A stretch of DNA of 64,000 nt, from positions 310,001 to 374,000 of the forward strand of contig NZ_QJRL01000002.1 of the NCBI RefSeq assembly GCF_003205205.1, read 5' to 3'. Positions 8,249 through 17,175 of this stretch are shown piece after piece. A program made the position numbers and the translations under genes. The notes under the pieces are model-generated. The model made no database searches, was not told the DNA's origin, and worked only from the letters and a program-made list of their open reading frames with translations. This DNA is from Pseudomonas sp. LB-090624. GTDB taxonomy: Bacteria > Pseudomonadota > Gammaproteobacteria > Pseudomonadales > Pseudomonadaceae. Position 1 is the first letter of the stretch. Each line of letters begins with the position of its first letter.

Positions 8249-9682
8249 ATGGAACTGCACATTCGGCTGGATGGCCGCAAAGGCCTGGCCGACCAGCTTT
8301 ACCAGCAATTGCGCGCCCGTATCGACAATGGCCATCTGGCTGCCGGCACTCAACTGCCACCCACGCGGCTGTTGGCCGAACAGCTGGGGGTATCACGCAA
8401 GACCGTGGCCGAAGCCTATTCGCGCCTGACCTATGACAACCTGCTCAGTGGTGTGGTCGGCCGTGGCACCTTCGTCACCCCGCGCCAACCTCTGCGCAGC
8501 AGCGAACCCGCCGCCATCGCCCTCGCTGGCGCCGCATCGCTCGAACGTTGGCAACAGCGCGCCACGGTGCTTGGCCAACGCCAGCTGCAGGCCCCGTCAC
8601 GCTTCGACTTCATCGGGGGTGCCTCGAGCAAGGCACAGTTCCCGTTCGACCAGTGGCGCAGTTGCCTGAACTACGCTTTGCGCCGCAGCCAGCGCCACCC
8701 CGAGCGGCAGTTCGCGGCCCAAGGCCTGCCGGAGCTGCGCGAAGCCATCGCCCGCCACATTGCCTACGCCCGCGGCGTACATTGCAGCGCCGCCGACCTG
8801 CTGGTGTGCAACGGCGCCCAGCAGGCACTGGACCTGATCGCCCGGGTGCTGGTCGAACCCGGCTGCCGGGTGGCCATGGAAGACCCTGGCTACCCGCCGG
8901 CACGCCAACTGTTCCTGGCTTTGGGCGCTCGCCTGCAATCGGTACCGGTGGACGCTGAAGGGCTGTGCGTGGAGCAGATCGCCGATGGCACCCAACTGAT
9001 CTACGTCACGCCGTCGCACCAGTTCCCCCTGGGCATGCCGATGAGCGAGCCGCGTCGCCAGGCCCTGTTGGCGCGGGCTGCCGAGCTGGGGGCGCTGATC
9101 ATCGAAGACGATTACGATTGCGAGTTCCGCTACCATGGCCCAGCCTCGGACGCCCTGCAGCGCCTCGACCGGCATGGCCTGGTGGCCTACGTCGGGACAT
9201 TTTCCAAGACCTTGCTGCCTGAGCTGCGCCTGGGTTACGCCGTGTTGCCGCCTGCGGTGCTGCAAGCCGCCTGCGTGGCCAAGCACCTCAGCGACTGGCA
9301 CAGCCCGACCCTGCTGCAATGGGCGCTGGCGCGCTTTCTTGGCGAAGGCCACCTGAACAAGCACATTCGTCGCTGCCACGAGGTCTACAGCGCCCGCCGC
9401 GAGCGCATCCTGGCGCGGCTGGGGGGCGATCTGGCACCGTGGTTCAGCGCCATCCCCGCCAGCGCCGGCTTCCATCTCAGCGCCTTGGCCAGGCCCGGGG
9501 TCGATGTGGAGTTACTGGCCAACCTGGCGCGCAAGGTGGAGGTTGGCCTGTACTCGCTGGCACCTTTCTTCAGCGAAGCGCCGGTACGCCCGGGGCTGCT
9601 GATGGGCTTTGGCGCCATCGAGCTGCTGGATATCGACCCGGCACTGGACCGGGTACGCGATACCTTGCAGCGTCTCAGCTGA
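8249..9682 (+). CDS. MocR/PdxR-type regulator (GntR winged helix fused to aminotransferase domain)
   Basis: A 477-residue fusion. The GntR winged helix spans about residues 10-75 (GLADQLYQQLRARIDNGHLA, then LPPTRLLAEQLGVSRKTVAE). A fold-type I aminotransferase domain fills about 120-475, with the PLP-binding lysine in GTFSKTLLPELRLGY at residue 320 and the upstream Asp in IIEDDYDCEFRY. Such proteins use PLP or an amino compound as signal. The ATG at 8249 is the first that begins the winged helix correctly. It converges with, and overlaps by 8 bp, the CynX-type exporter gene, which may be its target; this is inference. Confidence 0.92.
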   Translation: MELHIRLDGRKGLADQLYQQLRARIDNGHLAAGTQLPPTRLLAEQLGVSRKTVAEAYSRLTYDNLLSGVVGRGTFVTPRQPLRSSEPAAIALAGAASLERWQQRATVLGQRQLQAPSRFDFIGGASSKAQFPFDQWRSCLNYALRRSQRHPERQFAAQGLPELREAIARHIAYARGVHCSAADLLVCNGAQQALDLIARVLVEPGCRVAMEDPGYPPARQLFLALGARLQSVPVDAEGLCVEQIADGTQLIYVTPSHQFPLGMPMSEPRRQALLARAAELGALIIEDDYDCEFRYHGPASDALQRLDRHGLVAYVGTFSKTLLPELRLGYAVLPPAVLQAACVAKHLSDWHSPTLLQWALARFLGEGHLNKHIRRCHEVYSARRERILARLGGDLAPWFSAIPASAGFHLSALARPGVDVELLANLARKVEVGLYSLAPFFSEAPVRPGLLMGFGAIELLDIDPALDRVRDTLQRLS

Positions 9683-10871
9683 CCGGTGCAGCCTTGCCCG
9701 CCACTGCCCGGCGGGCGATGACGGCCGCATAACCGCGCGGGTTGAAGCACGCGGTCACCAGCAACATGGCCAGCACGGTCACGGTCAGCAGCGTCCAAGA
9801 CGCCTGAAAGTCGCCACTGACATCGCGCAGCCAGCCAGTGATGTACGGCACGATGCCGGTGATGATGAAACCGATGCCCTGCACGAACGCCGCGAGGCTG
9901 CCAGCCTCGGCCGGGTTTTTCAGGTGCTCCAGGGTCAACGTCAGGCATTGGCTGAAGCAGGCACCCAGGCCAAAACCGATCATCGCCACCCACAGCCCCG
10001 ACGCCACTGTTGGCGCCAGCAGCAGGCCGAGGAAGCCGGCCAGCTGAATCCCCAGCGCCAGCCACAGCCCCGGGCGCCGGTCTGCCAAGCGCCGTAGCAG
10101 CAGCGGCAGGCCCAGCGCGCCGGCCACCTGGAAGACGGTCATCAGGCCCACCAGGTCGGCGCCACTCTGGGCGCTGCCGCCGTGCTCGATGTGGTAAGCC
10201 GGCAACCAGGCCACCATGCTGGTGTAGCCGCCATTGATCAGGCCGAAGTACAGGGCCAACAACCAGGCCCGGCGGGTGCCGAACCAATGCCCGCCCGTAG
10301 CCCCTGGCAGCGCTGGCGCGCCCTGGCGTGGCCGCAGCACGACCCAGGCCAGCACGGCCAGCACCGCCGGAATCGCCCACAGCCCAAGGCCGGCCTGCCA
10401 GTGGCCGAAGTGGCCGCTGATGTGTGGCCCAAGCACTGCTGCCAGGCCACCGCCGGTCATCAGCGCCGCCGAATACAGGCCCATGGCCCCGGCCAGGCGC
10501 CCCGGGAACCAGCGGTTGACCAGCCCCGGCATCATGCCCTGCACCAACGCCACGCCCAGGCCGGCCAGCACCGCACTGGCGATCAACGCCCAGGCACTGT
10601 CCAGTTGCAGACGCCACAGGCAAGCCAACGCGATCGCCGCCAGCCCGCCAAGCATGCCGCCATGCTCGCTGATCCAGCGCCGCAGCCAGGGCTGTAGCAA
10701 TGGCACCAGGCCCATGCACAGCACCGGCAGCGCGGTCAGCAGGGCGGCCTGCTGGTAACCCAGGCCGGTGCTGGCGCGCATGGGCTCAAGTAACGGGCCG
10801 ATACTGGTCAGGATCGGCCGCAGGTTCAGCGCCAGCAGGATCACCAGCAACAGGTTCAGTGCAGCTCTCAT
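9675..10871 (-). CDS. MFS transporter of the CynX/NimT family
   Basis: A 398-residue protein with about 12 hydrophobic segments. It starts MRAALNLLLVILLALNLRPI with the CynX/NimT pattern LNLRPILTSIGPLL, and has a central loop near residues 190-215. Family members include the cyanate transporter CynX and the nitroimidazole exporter NimT/YeaN. A TTG eight codons upstream (10895) is an alternative start, since no strong ribosome site marks either. It converges with the MocR gene, overlapping its last 8 bp. Substrate unknown. Confidence 0.86.
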   Translation of the reverse strand: MRAALNLLLVILLALNLRPILTSIGPLLEPMRASTGLGYQQAALLTALPVLCMGLVPLLQPWLRRWISEHGGMLGGLAAIALACLWRLQLDSAWALIASAVLAGLGVALVQGMMPGLVNRWFPGRLAGAMGLYSAALMTGGGLAAVLGPHISGHFGHWQAGLGLWAIPAVLAVLAWVVLRPRQGAPALPGATGGHWFGTRRAWLLALYFGLINGGYTSMVAWLPAYHIEHGGSAQSGADLVGLMTVFQVAGALGLPLLLRRLADRRPGLWLALGIQLAGFLGLLLAPTVASGLWVAMIGFGLGACFSQCLTLTLEHLKNPAEAGSLAAFVQGIGFIITGIVPYITGWLRDVSGDFQASWTLLTVTVLAMLLVTACFNPRGYAAVIARRAVAGKAAPVS

Positions 10872-11074
10872 TGTCGATCGGTTCTCTTCTGGCAAGACCT
10901 GGTCATTATCCCGGCTTGGCTGGCCTGGCAGAAATGAAGAGATTGGATGCTTGTCAGTGGCCGGCTGAATGCACGATTGGCCTCCCGCTTATGTGCGGAA
11001 TTGGCTATCGGGGTAGCCATTGTGCGGCGCTACAGTGACGCCATCGCCACCCCACACCTTTTTTGGAGACTGCC

Positions 11075-11512
11075 GTGCATAACCGTATCGAATGGGCCAA
11101 ACACGCACCCGAAGCCTACAAGGCCATGGTCGGCCTCGAACAGGCCCTGGCCAACAGCGGCCTGGAAAACTCGCTGCTGGAACTGGTGCGCTTGCGCGCC
11201 TCGCAGATCAACGGCTGCGCCTACTGCGTCAACCTGCACGCCAACGATGCGCGGAAGGCCGGTGAGACCGAAGCGCGCCTGCAGACCTTGTGCGTATGGC
11301 AGGAAACGGCCTACTTCACCCCGCGCGAACGCGCAGCGCTGGCCTGGGTCGAAAGCCTGACGCGCTTGCCTGAACAAGGCGCACCGCAGGGGGAGTATGA
11401 AGCCTTGCGGGAGCACTTCGAGCCGGCCGAGATGGCCAACCTGACCTTGGCGATTGCCACCATCAATGCCTGGAACCGGTTCGGGGTCGGGTTTGCCATG
11501 GTGCCGGCCTGA
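11075..11512 (+). CDS. AhpD-like carboxymuconolactone decarboxylase-family protein
   Basis: A 145-residue protein with LLELVRLRASQINGCAYCVN followed by LHANDARKAGE, the AhpD redox motif C-x2-C-x3-H preceded by the conserved Glu. These proteins are small peroxidase-like or disulfide-reductase-like enzymes of the alkylhydroperoxidase fold. A GTG at 11075 is chosen as start because GGAG lies 7 bp upstream; a TTG at 11063 would lie inside that ribosome site. Stand-alone gene, closed by a REP hairpin at about 11542-11559. Confidence 0.88.
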   Translation: MHNRIEWAKHAPEAYKAMVGLEQALANSGLENSLLELVRLRASQINGCAYCVNLHANDARKAGETEARLQTLCVWQETAYFTPRERAALAWVESLTRLPEQGAPQGEYEALREHFEPAEMANLTLAIATINAWNRFGVGFAMVPA

Positions 11513-11529
11513 GCATTGCCAGCCAGCCT

Positions 11530-11575
11530 TGACCGGCCTCTTCGCGGGCAAGCCCGCGATGACGCCAGTACAGGT
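11530..11575. repeat. REP element between convergent genes
   Basis: Contains TCGCGGGCAAGCCCGCGA (11542-11559), the core of the P. putida REP element, flanked by GACCGGCCTC. It lies between the AhpD-like gene and the AraC gene and probably also ends transcription from both sides. Confidence 0.6.
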
Positions 11576-11580
11576 CGTAG

Positions 11581-12591
11581 CTACCGCCCGACCAAGCGGG
11601 CCCGGTAGCTGCCGGGGCTCTGCCCGGTCCATTTCTTGAACGCCCGGTGAAACGCACTGGGCTCCTGGAAGCCGGCCTGTTCGGCGATTTCTGCAATGCT
11701 CAGCACCCCTTCGCGCAACCGCTCGAAGGCCATGGCCCGGCGCACCTCATCCTTGATCTGCTGGTACGACCGCCCCTCGCGCTCCAGCTGTCGGCGGAAG
11801 GTGCTGGCGCTGATCCCCTGCTGCTGCGCCAGTGCCGCCAACGTCGGCCACTGCCCATAACGCCGCGCCCGCAGGTGCCGGTAAACCTCGGCCACCAGGC
11901 CGTTCTGGTTACGAAAGCGAATCACCAACCCCTGTGGCGCACTGCGCAAGAACGTCTTCAGCGCTGCCACATCCTGCACCACCGGCAACCGCAGGCAGGC
12001 GCTGTCGAACTCCACCTCGGTACGCCCACTGCCCAAGCGCAGGTCCGGCCCCCACAACAGCAGGTCGTCTTCCTGGGCCGGGCGCGACACCGACAGCTCG
12101 GTGCGATCGATGGTGATCCGTCGCCCGCCCAGCCAGCACAGGATGCCGATCATCAGCACCAGGTAGGTTTCCTCGGCATACACGCGGGTCAACGGGTCGG
12201 CGATGGTCGATTGCACACTGATCAGCGCGCGCCCACCACGCACCGTCAGGCTGCCGCGCAAGTCGCGCAGAAACAAGCCGAAACCGCCCATGCACTGGCG
12301 CAAGGCCTTTTCCAGGTTGGGCTCAAGGATCAGCCCGCGACAGATCAGGGCGAAACTGCCCAGCGGCATGCCATGGCTGTCGAGGCGAAAGAACTCATCG
12401 TCCAGGCGCTGGATCAGCGCCAGCCACAGCTCGGCGAAGGCCTTGGCCGGCACCCGCGCCTGGGGCTGAGCGAGCAGCTGCGGCTCGATGCCCACCGCGC
12501 GCAACTGCGCATCACGCTCGACAGGGCTGTCGCGCAAAGCGTGGAGCATCGCATTGAGGAAGTACACGGCGACCGAATCGCTATCGCGCAT
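11581..12591 (-). CDS. AraC-family regulator with arabinose-binding-type N-terminal domain
   Basis: A 336-residue regulator. An N-terminal ligand domain of the OruR/ArgR-like AraC subgroup (Arabinose_bd type) covers about residues 15-210. The C-terminal double helix-turn-helix covers about 235-330, with TLAALAQQQGISASTFRRQL and LSIAEIAEQAGFQEPSAFHR followed by the AraC signature FKKWTGQSPGSYR. It is divergent from the bktB-hbd-tetR operon with about 170 bp between them, so it is a natural candidate regulator of those fatty-acid or ketone degradation genes. Confidence 0.9.
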   Translation of the reverse strand: MRDSDSVAVYFLNAMLHALRDSPVERDAQLRAVGIEPQLLAQPQARVPAKAFAELWLALIQRLDDEFFRLDSHGMPLGSFALICRGLILEPNLEKALRQCMGGFGLFLRDLRGSLTVRGGRALISVQSTIADPLTRVYAEETYLVLMIGILCWLGGRRITIDRTELSVSRPAQEDDLLLWGPDLRLGSGRTEVEFDSACLRLPVVQDVAALKTFLRSAPQGLVIRFRNQNGLVAEVYRHLRARRYGQWPTLAALAQQQGISASTFRRQLEREGRSYQQIKDEVRRAMAFERLREGVLSIAEIAEQAGFQEPSAFHRAFKKWTGQSPGSYRARLVGR

Positions 12592-12761
12592 GGCGGTTTT
12601 CGCTGTCTATGCTGAGTGGCAAAAAGTGCCAGGTTGTTTGAACAGTTCCGGCATAGGCTGCAACAGAGCCTTTGCCTAGACTCGGACCCACTCCGGGATC
12701 TCTCCGGCCATTCTCGCAGAGCCTGGCCCGGTCCCGCCATGCCTTCGCAATCGGAGCTACC

Positions 12762-13946
12762 ATGAGCAGCGCAGAAATCTATGTCGTCAGTGCCGTCCGT
12801 TCAGCCATTGGTGGCTTTGGCGGTTCCCTCAAGGATCTGCCACTGGCCGACCTGGCCAGCGCCATCACCCGCGCCGCCATCGAGCGGTCGGGCCTGGCCG
12901 CCGAACAGGTCGGCCACCTGGTAATGGGCACTGTCATCCCTACCGAACCCCGCGACGCCTACCTGGCGCGGGTAGCCGCAATGAACGCCGGCATCCCCAA
13001 GGAAACCCCGGCCTTCAACGTCAACCGCCTGTGCGGCTCTGGCCTGCAGGCCATCGTCTCGGCGGCCCAGGGCCTGTTGCTGGGCGACACCGACGTGGCC
13101 ATTGCCGCCGGTGCCGAATCCATGAGCCGTGGTCCTTACCTGCTGCCGCAGGCACGTTGGGGCGCACGCATGGGTGACCTGCAAGGCATCGACTATACCG
13201 TCGGCGTACTGCACGACCCGTTCGAGCACTTCCACATGGGCATTACCGCTGAAAACGTGGCGGCCAAACATGGCATTACCCGCGAAATGCAGGACGAACT
13301 CGCCCTGAGCAGCCAGCGCCGCGCCGCCCGCGCCATTGCCGAAGGCCGCTTCGCCAGCCAGATCGTGCCGCTGGAACTGAAAACCCGCAAAGGCAGCGTG
13401 CAGTTCAGCGTCGATGAACATGTGCGCGGTGACGTGACCGCCGAGCAACTGGCCGGCATGAAGCCGGTGTTCAAGAAGGACGGCACCGTCACCGCCGGTA
13501 ACGCCAGCGGCATCAACGACGGTGCCGCCGGCCTGGTGCTGGCAACCGGGGACGCCGTACGGCGCCTGGGCCTGAAGCCGCTGGCTCGCCTGGTCGGCTA
13601 CGCGCATGCGGGGGTGGAACCGGAGCTCATGGGCCTGGGGCCAATCCCCGCCACTCACAAGGTACTGGAGAGGACCGGCCTCAAGGTGCAGGACCTGGAC
13701 GTGATCGAGTCCAACGAGGCCTTCGCCGCCCAGGCCTGCGCCGTGGCGCGCGAACTGGGCTTCGACCCGGAAAAGGTCAACCCCAACGGCTCCGGCATTT
13801 CACTGGGTCACCCGGTCGGTGCCACCGGCGCGATCATCGCTACCAAGGCCATCCATGAACTACAGCGCATCCAGGGTCGCTACGCCCTGGCCACCATGTG
13901 CATCGGTGGCGGCCAGGGTATCGCCATCGTCTTCGAGCGCGTTTGA
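12762..13946 (+). CDS. bktB: Beta-ketothiolase / acetyl-CoA acetyltransferase (BktB type)
   Basis: A 394-residue thiolase of normal length. The acyl-accepting cysteine is in NRLCGSGLQAI (about residue 90), the thiolase signature is NPNGSGISLGHPVGATGA, and the C-terminal active-site cysteine is in CIGGGQGIA. It cleaves or condenses 3-ketoacyl-CoA and acetyl-CoA. The start at 12762 has GGAG 6 bp upstream. It is followed 11 bp later by a 3-hydroxyacyl-CoA dehydrogenase and then a TetR gene, forming a short-chain acyl-CoA operon. The symbol reflects the closest naming in Pseudomonas; substrate length is not shown by sequence. Confidence 0.9.
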   Translation: MSSAEIYVVSAVRSAIGGFGGSLKDLPLADLASAITRAAIERSGLAAEQVGHLVMGTVIPTEPRDAYLARVAAMNAGIPKETPAFNVNRLCGSGLQAIVSAAQGLLLGDTDVAIAAGAESMSRGPYLLPQARWGARMGDLQGIDYTVGVLHDPFEHFHMGITAENVAAKHGITREMQDELALSSQRRAARAIAEGRFASQIVPLELKTRKGSVQFSVDEHVRGDVTAEQLAGMKPVFKKDGTVTAGNASGINDGAAGLVLATGDAVRRLGLKPLARLVGYAHAGVEPELMGLGPIPATHKVLERTGLKVQDLDVIESNEAFAAQACAVARELGFDPEKVNPNGSGISLGHPVGATGAIIATKAIHELQRIQGRYALATMCIGGGQGIAIVFERV

Positions 13947-13957
13947 GGGAGCAACAC

Positions 13958-14806
13958 ATGAACATTGAACACATTGCCGTGATCGGCGCCGGTACCATGG
14001 GTAACGGCATCGCTCAGGTGTGCGCGATCGCTGGCTTCCAGGTGTTGCTGGTGGATGTCTCCGACGCGGCACTGGAGCGCGGCGTAGCGACACTCGGCAA
14101 AAACCTGGAGCGCCAGGTTAGCAAGGGCACCCTCGACGCCGACAAGGCCGCAGCGGCGAAAACACGTATCCGCACCAGCACCGACTATGGCCAGCTCAAC
14201 ACCGCGCAGTTGGTGATCGAAGCGGCCACCGAGAACCTGCAACTCAAGCAGCGCATCCTGCAGGAGGTAGCGGCCAACGTCACGGCCGACTGCCTGATCG
14301 CCACCAACACGTCTTCGCTGTCGGTCACCGAGCTGGCCGCCAGCATAGCGCACCCCGAGCGCTTCATTGGCGTGCACTTCTTCAACCCGGTGCCGATGAT
14401 GGCGCTGGTCGAGATCATTCGTGGTCTGCAAACCAGCGACAGCACCTACGCCCAGGCGCTTCTGGTGACGGAAAAAGTGGGCAAGACCCCGATCACCGCC
14501 GGTAACCGCCCGGGCTTCGTGGTCAACCGCATTCTGGTGCCAATGATCAACGAGGCGATCTTCGTGCGCCAGGAAGGCCTGGCCAGTGCCGAGGACATCG
14601 ACACCGGCATGCGCCTGGGCTGCAACCAGCCGATCGGACCGCTGGCGCTGGCCGACCTGATTGGCCTGGACACCTTGCTGGCGATCATGGAGGCCTTCCA
14701 TGAAGGCTTCAACGACAGCAAGTACCGCCCTGCCCCGCTGCTCAAGGAAATGGTCGCGGCCGGCTGGCTGGGGCGCAAGACCGGCCGCGGTTTCTTCACC
14801 TATTGA
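13958..14806 (+). CDS. hbd: 3-hydroxybutyryl-CoA dehydrogenase
   Basis: A 282-residue single-function dehydrogenase. The N-terminal NAD-binding fold starts IAVIGAGTMGNGIAQVCA. The family signature GVHFFNPVPMMALVEII contains the catalytic His, and GFVVNRILVPM opens the C-terminal helical domain. It interconverts 3-hydroxyacyl-CoA and 3-ketoacyl-CoA, supplying substrate to the thiolase encoded just upstream. GAGGGAGCAACAC gives its ribosome site. The tetR gene follows after 12 bp. Confidence 0.93.
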   Translation: MNIEHIAVIGAGTMGNGIAQVCAIAGFQVLLVDVSDAALERGVATLGKNLERQVSKGTLDADKAAAAKTRIRTSTDYGQLNTAQLVIEAATENLQLKQRILQEVAANVTADCLIATNTSSLSVTELAASIAHPERFIGVHFFNPVPMMALVEIIRGLQTSDSTYAQALLVTEKVGKTPITAGNRPGFVVNRILVPMINEAIFVRQEGLASAEDIDTGMRLGCNQPIGPLALADLIGLDTLLAIMEAFHEGFNDSKYRPAPLLKEMVAAGWLGRKTGRGFFTY

Positions 14807-14818
14807 GGAGCTGGCGCC

Positions 14819-15400
14819 ATGCCCCCGATCAATGCGGCGATGCGCTGTGCCAACTTTGAAGAGCGACGTGACCGGGCCATGGCGCTGTTCGCCGAGAAGG
14901 GCTTTGGCCAGGTCAGCATGCGCGAGCTTGCAGCCCATGTCGGGCTGACTGCCGGCTCGCTGTACCATCACTTCCCCAGCAAGCAAGACCTGTTGTTCGA
15001 CTTGATCGAGGAGTTGTACGAGGAGCTGCAGGCCACCCTGGACCAAGGGCGGCGGGCCATGGCCCGGGGAGTTTCGGCGTTGAGCTGCCTGATTGCCGCG
15101 CATTGGCAATTGCATGCCGAACGGCCCCTGCAGTTCCGTTTGGCAGAGCGGGATCTGTGTTGCCTGAACGACGACCAGCAGGCGCGCCTGGCCGCGTTGC
15201 GCACGCGCTATGAGGCGGGGTTGCTGAGGTTGATCGCACCTCAGGCGAAGTTACAGGGCGAGGCGCTGGTGGCCACCGCGCATGTGGTAGCGACACTGCT
15301 GAACCAGCTGCCGGGGTTGTTGAAGGCCTTGCCCGAAGAGCAGGGCCTGGGGCTGATGGAAAGCATGCTGGTGGGCGGGCTGGAGCGGACCCTGCGCTAG
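14819..15400 (+). CDS. TetR-family regulator of the thiolase/dehydrogenase operon
   Basis: A 193-residue regulator. Its helix-turn-helix lies at about residues 20-60 (ALFAEKGFGQVSMRELAAHV followed by GLTAGSLYHHFPSKQDLLFD), a typical TetR N-terminus; the rest is a helical ligand domain. It is the last gene of the bktB-hbd operon, with GAGGAG before the start. It probably controls its own operon in response to an acyl-CoA; this is inferred from position. Confidence 0.9.
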   Translation: MPPINAAMRCANFEERRDRAMALFAEKGFGQVSMRELAAHVGLTAGSLYHHFPSKQDLLFDLIEELYEELQATLDQGRRAMARGVSALSCLIAAHWQLHAERPLQFRLAERDLCCLNDDQQARLAALRTRYEAGLLRLIAPQAKLQGEALVATAHVVATLLNQLPGLLKALPEEQGLGLMESMLVGGLERTLR

Positions 15401-15421
15401 ACGCGGAGAACACCCTGATGA

Positions 15422-15469
15422 ATGGCACGGGCTTCGCCCGTGTTCGCGGGACAAGCCCGCTCCCACAGG
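15422..15469. repeat. REP element with a CACGGGC-TTC-GCCCGTG hairpin
   Basis: A perfect 7-bp hairpin (15426-15442) joined to a TTCGCGGG...CCCGCTCCCACAGG REP half. The 26 bases at 15422-15447 recur exactly at 54830-54855. It lies downstream of the tetR gene and opposite the end of the response-regulator gene. Confidence 0.7.
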
Positions 15470-15526
15470 GAGTGCGCTGGATTCTAGAAATTGAGCAAGA
15501 CAGTTGCTTCCAGCTACCCGGAAATT

Positions 15527-15904
15527 TCAGCGCAGCAGCGACTGGATCTGCTCGTGCAGGGTATCCAGGTCGAACGGCTTGGCCAAAATCGGTGCCTTGC
15601 GGGTGATCGGGCTGCCAGACTCGAGAATCTCCGCCGGGTAGCCGCTGATAAAGATTACCTTCAGGTCCGGTCGCAGCTTCACCGCAGGCTCGGCAATTTC
15701 CACCCCTGAAATACCACCCGGCAAGCGGAAGTCGGTGACCATCAGGTCCAGGTGCGGCTTGCTCGCCAATATGGCGAACGCCTGCTCACCATCCTCGGCG
15801 ACCAGCACGTGGTAACCCTCGCCGGCCAGATAGTCTCGCAAAATCATGCGGATCGCCGGTTCGTCCTCGACCACCAGCACCACGTCTTGTGCATCTTCAC
15901 TCAT
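15527..15904 (-). CDS. Single-domain response regulator
   Basis: A 125-residue stand-alone receiver. The acidic pocket is in VVLVVEDEP, the phospho-accepting Asp in LMVTDFRLPGGISG, the switch Ser in VIFISGYPAE and the conserved Lys in ILAKPFD. There is no output domain, so it must act by protein contact or as a phosphorelay shuttle. It is the last gene of a minus-strand signalling cassette (large kinase, CheR, CheB, hybrid kinase, receiver) with 44 bp separating it from the hybrid kinase. Confidence 0.92.
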   Translation of the reverse strand: MSEDAQDVVLVVEDEPAIRMILRDYLAGEGYHVLVAEDGEQAFAILASKPHLDLMVTDFRLPGGISGVEIAEPAVKLRPDLKVIFISGYPAEILESGSPITRKAPILAKPFDLDTLHEQIQSLLR

Positions 15905-15948
15905 GTTAACGCCTTGAAATTCTTACAGTTGGCCATCAGACCCCAGGC

Positions 15949-17175
15949 TCACGCAGAGGTTGCCCGCGCCTGGTCGTTTTGTTGTTCGAATGTTGCCAGT
16001 GGCAGTTGCAAGGTGAAAGTGGCGCCTTTGCCCTCTTCACTTTCCACCAGGATGAGCCCGCCATGGGCGTGCACGATCTGTTCCGAGATATACAGCCCCA
16101 GACCCAGGCCACCACTGGCATGCTGGCTGGCGACCCGCTCGAACTGCTGGAAGATGCGCTGCTGGTTGGCCATGCCGATACCGATACCTTGATCCTGCAC
16201 CTGCACGCAGGCCAGGCCATCCTCCTCGTACACACGCACCTTCACAGGCTTGCGCTCACCGTACCGCAAGGCATTGGACAACAAGTTCGCCAGTACTTGC
16301 TCAATCCGGAACTCGTCCCATTCCCCTTGCAGCGGCGCGCAGCAGTGCAACTCGATATGGGTGTCCAGTGCCGCGGCCTGGGCGGCAAAATTCTCCACCA
16401 AGCCGCGTACCAGCTGGCTCAGGTCAAATGCCTTGGGCCGCAGCGACAGTTTGCCGGTACGAATGCGCGAAACATCTAGCATATCTTCGATCAGGCGGAT
16501 CAGGCTGTTGATCTGCCGCTCGTCGCGCTCGACCATGGCCTGCAACTTGTCGCCACTGAACGCGGCCAGGTTGCCACGCGCAAGGTGCAGCTTGCGCAGC
16601 TGGGTTTCCAGAATCAAGCCGTTCAGCGGCGTACGCACTTCGTGGGAAACGATCGACATGAAATCATCGCGCATGCGCACCGCGTGCTCCAGTTCACCAC
16701 GCGCCACCTGCAACTGGGCCAGCAGCACTTCCTGCTCCTGGCGGCTGCGCTCCAGTGCCTGCAACTGGCGATCAAGCACCTTGCGTTGCCGGTAAAGGTC
16801 GACAAAAACCGACACCTTGCTTTTCACCGCCATGGTCTCGAGCGGTTTGTGCAGAAAGTCCACGGCACCACTTTCATAGCCCTTGAAGGCGTAGTTCATC
16901 TCGCGCCCGGCAGCGGTGACGAAGACGATGGGAATGTTGCGGGTTTTTTCCGTGCCGCGCATCAGCTCGGCCAGCTCGAAACCGTTCATCCCCGGCATCT
17001 GCACATCAAGAATGGCCAGGGCGAACTCGTGCTCCAGCAACAGCGACAGTGCAGCCTCGGCAGACTGGGCCTGGTGCACCTCGCGGTCTTCACCCTGGAT
17101 CAAGGCAGCGAGGGCCAGCAGGTTTTCCGGCAGATCGTCGACGATCAGCAGCTTGGCGATGGTGTGGCTTAGCAT
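15949..17175 (-). CDS. Hybrid sensor histidine kinase with N-terminal receiver (REC-HisKA-HATPase)
   Basis: A 408-residue soluble kinase. A receiver domain comes first (about residues 8-125, Asp in LAILDVQMPGMNG, Lys in FLHKPLE), then a short coiled coil, a dimerisation/phosphorylation domain with MSIVSHEVRTPLNG near residue 180, and an ATPase domain with the N box LANLLSNALRYGE, DQGIGIG and GGLGLGLYI. Having no sensor or membrane segment, it is probably driven by phosphotransfer to its receiver from the large membrane kinase of the same cluster. It overlaps the cheB-like gene by 7 bp. Confidence 0.92.
   Translation of the reverse strand: MLSHTIAKLLIVDDLPENLLALAALIQGEDREVHQAQSAEAALSLLLEHEFALAILDVQMPGMNGFELAELMRGTEKTRNIPIVFVTAAGREMNYAFKGYESGAVDFLHKPLETMAVKSKVSVFVDLYRQRKVLDRQLQALERSRQEQEVLLAQLQVARGELEHAVRMRDDFMSIVSHEVRTPLNGLILETQLRKLHLARGNLAAFSGDKLQAMVERDERQINSLIRLIEDMLDVSRIRTGKLSLRPKAFDLSQLVRGLVENFAAQAAALDTHIELHCCAPLQGEWDEFRIEQVLANLLSNALRYGERKPVKVRVYEEDGLACVQVQDQGIGIGMANQQRIFQQFERVASQHASGGLGLGLYISEQIVHAHGGLILVESEEGKGATFTLQLPLATFEQQNDQARATSA

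Noticed and set aside
13880..15115. Long minus-strand frame (411 codons) across bktB end, hbd and tetR
   Set aside because: Runs antisense through three well-supported genes and shows typical shadow composition (His/Gln/Arg-rich).
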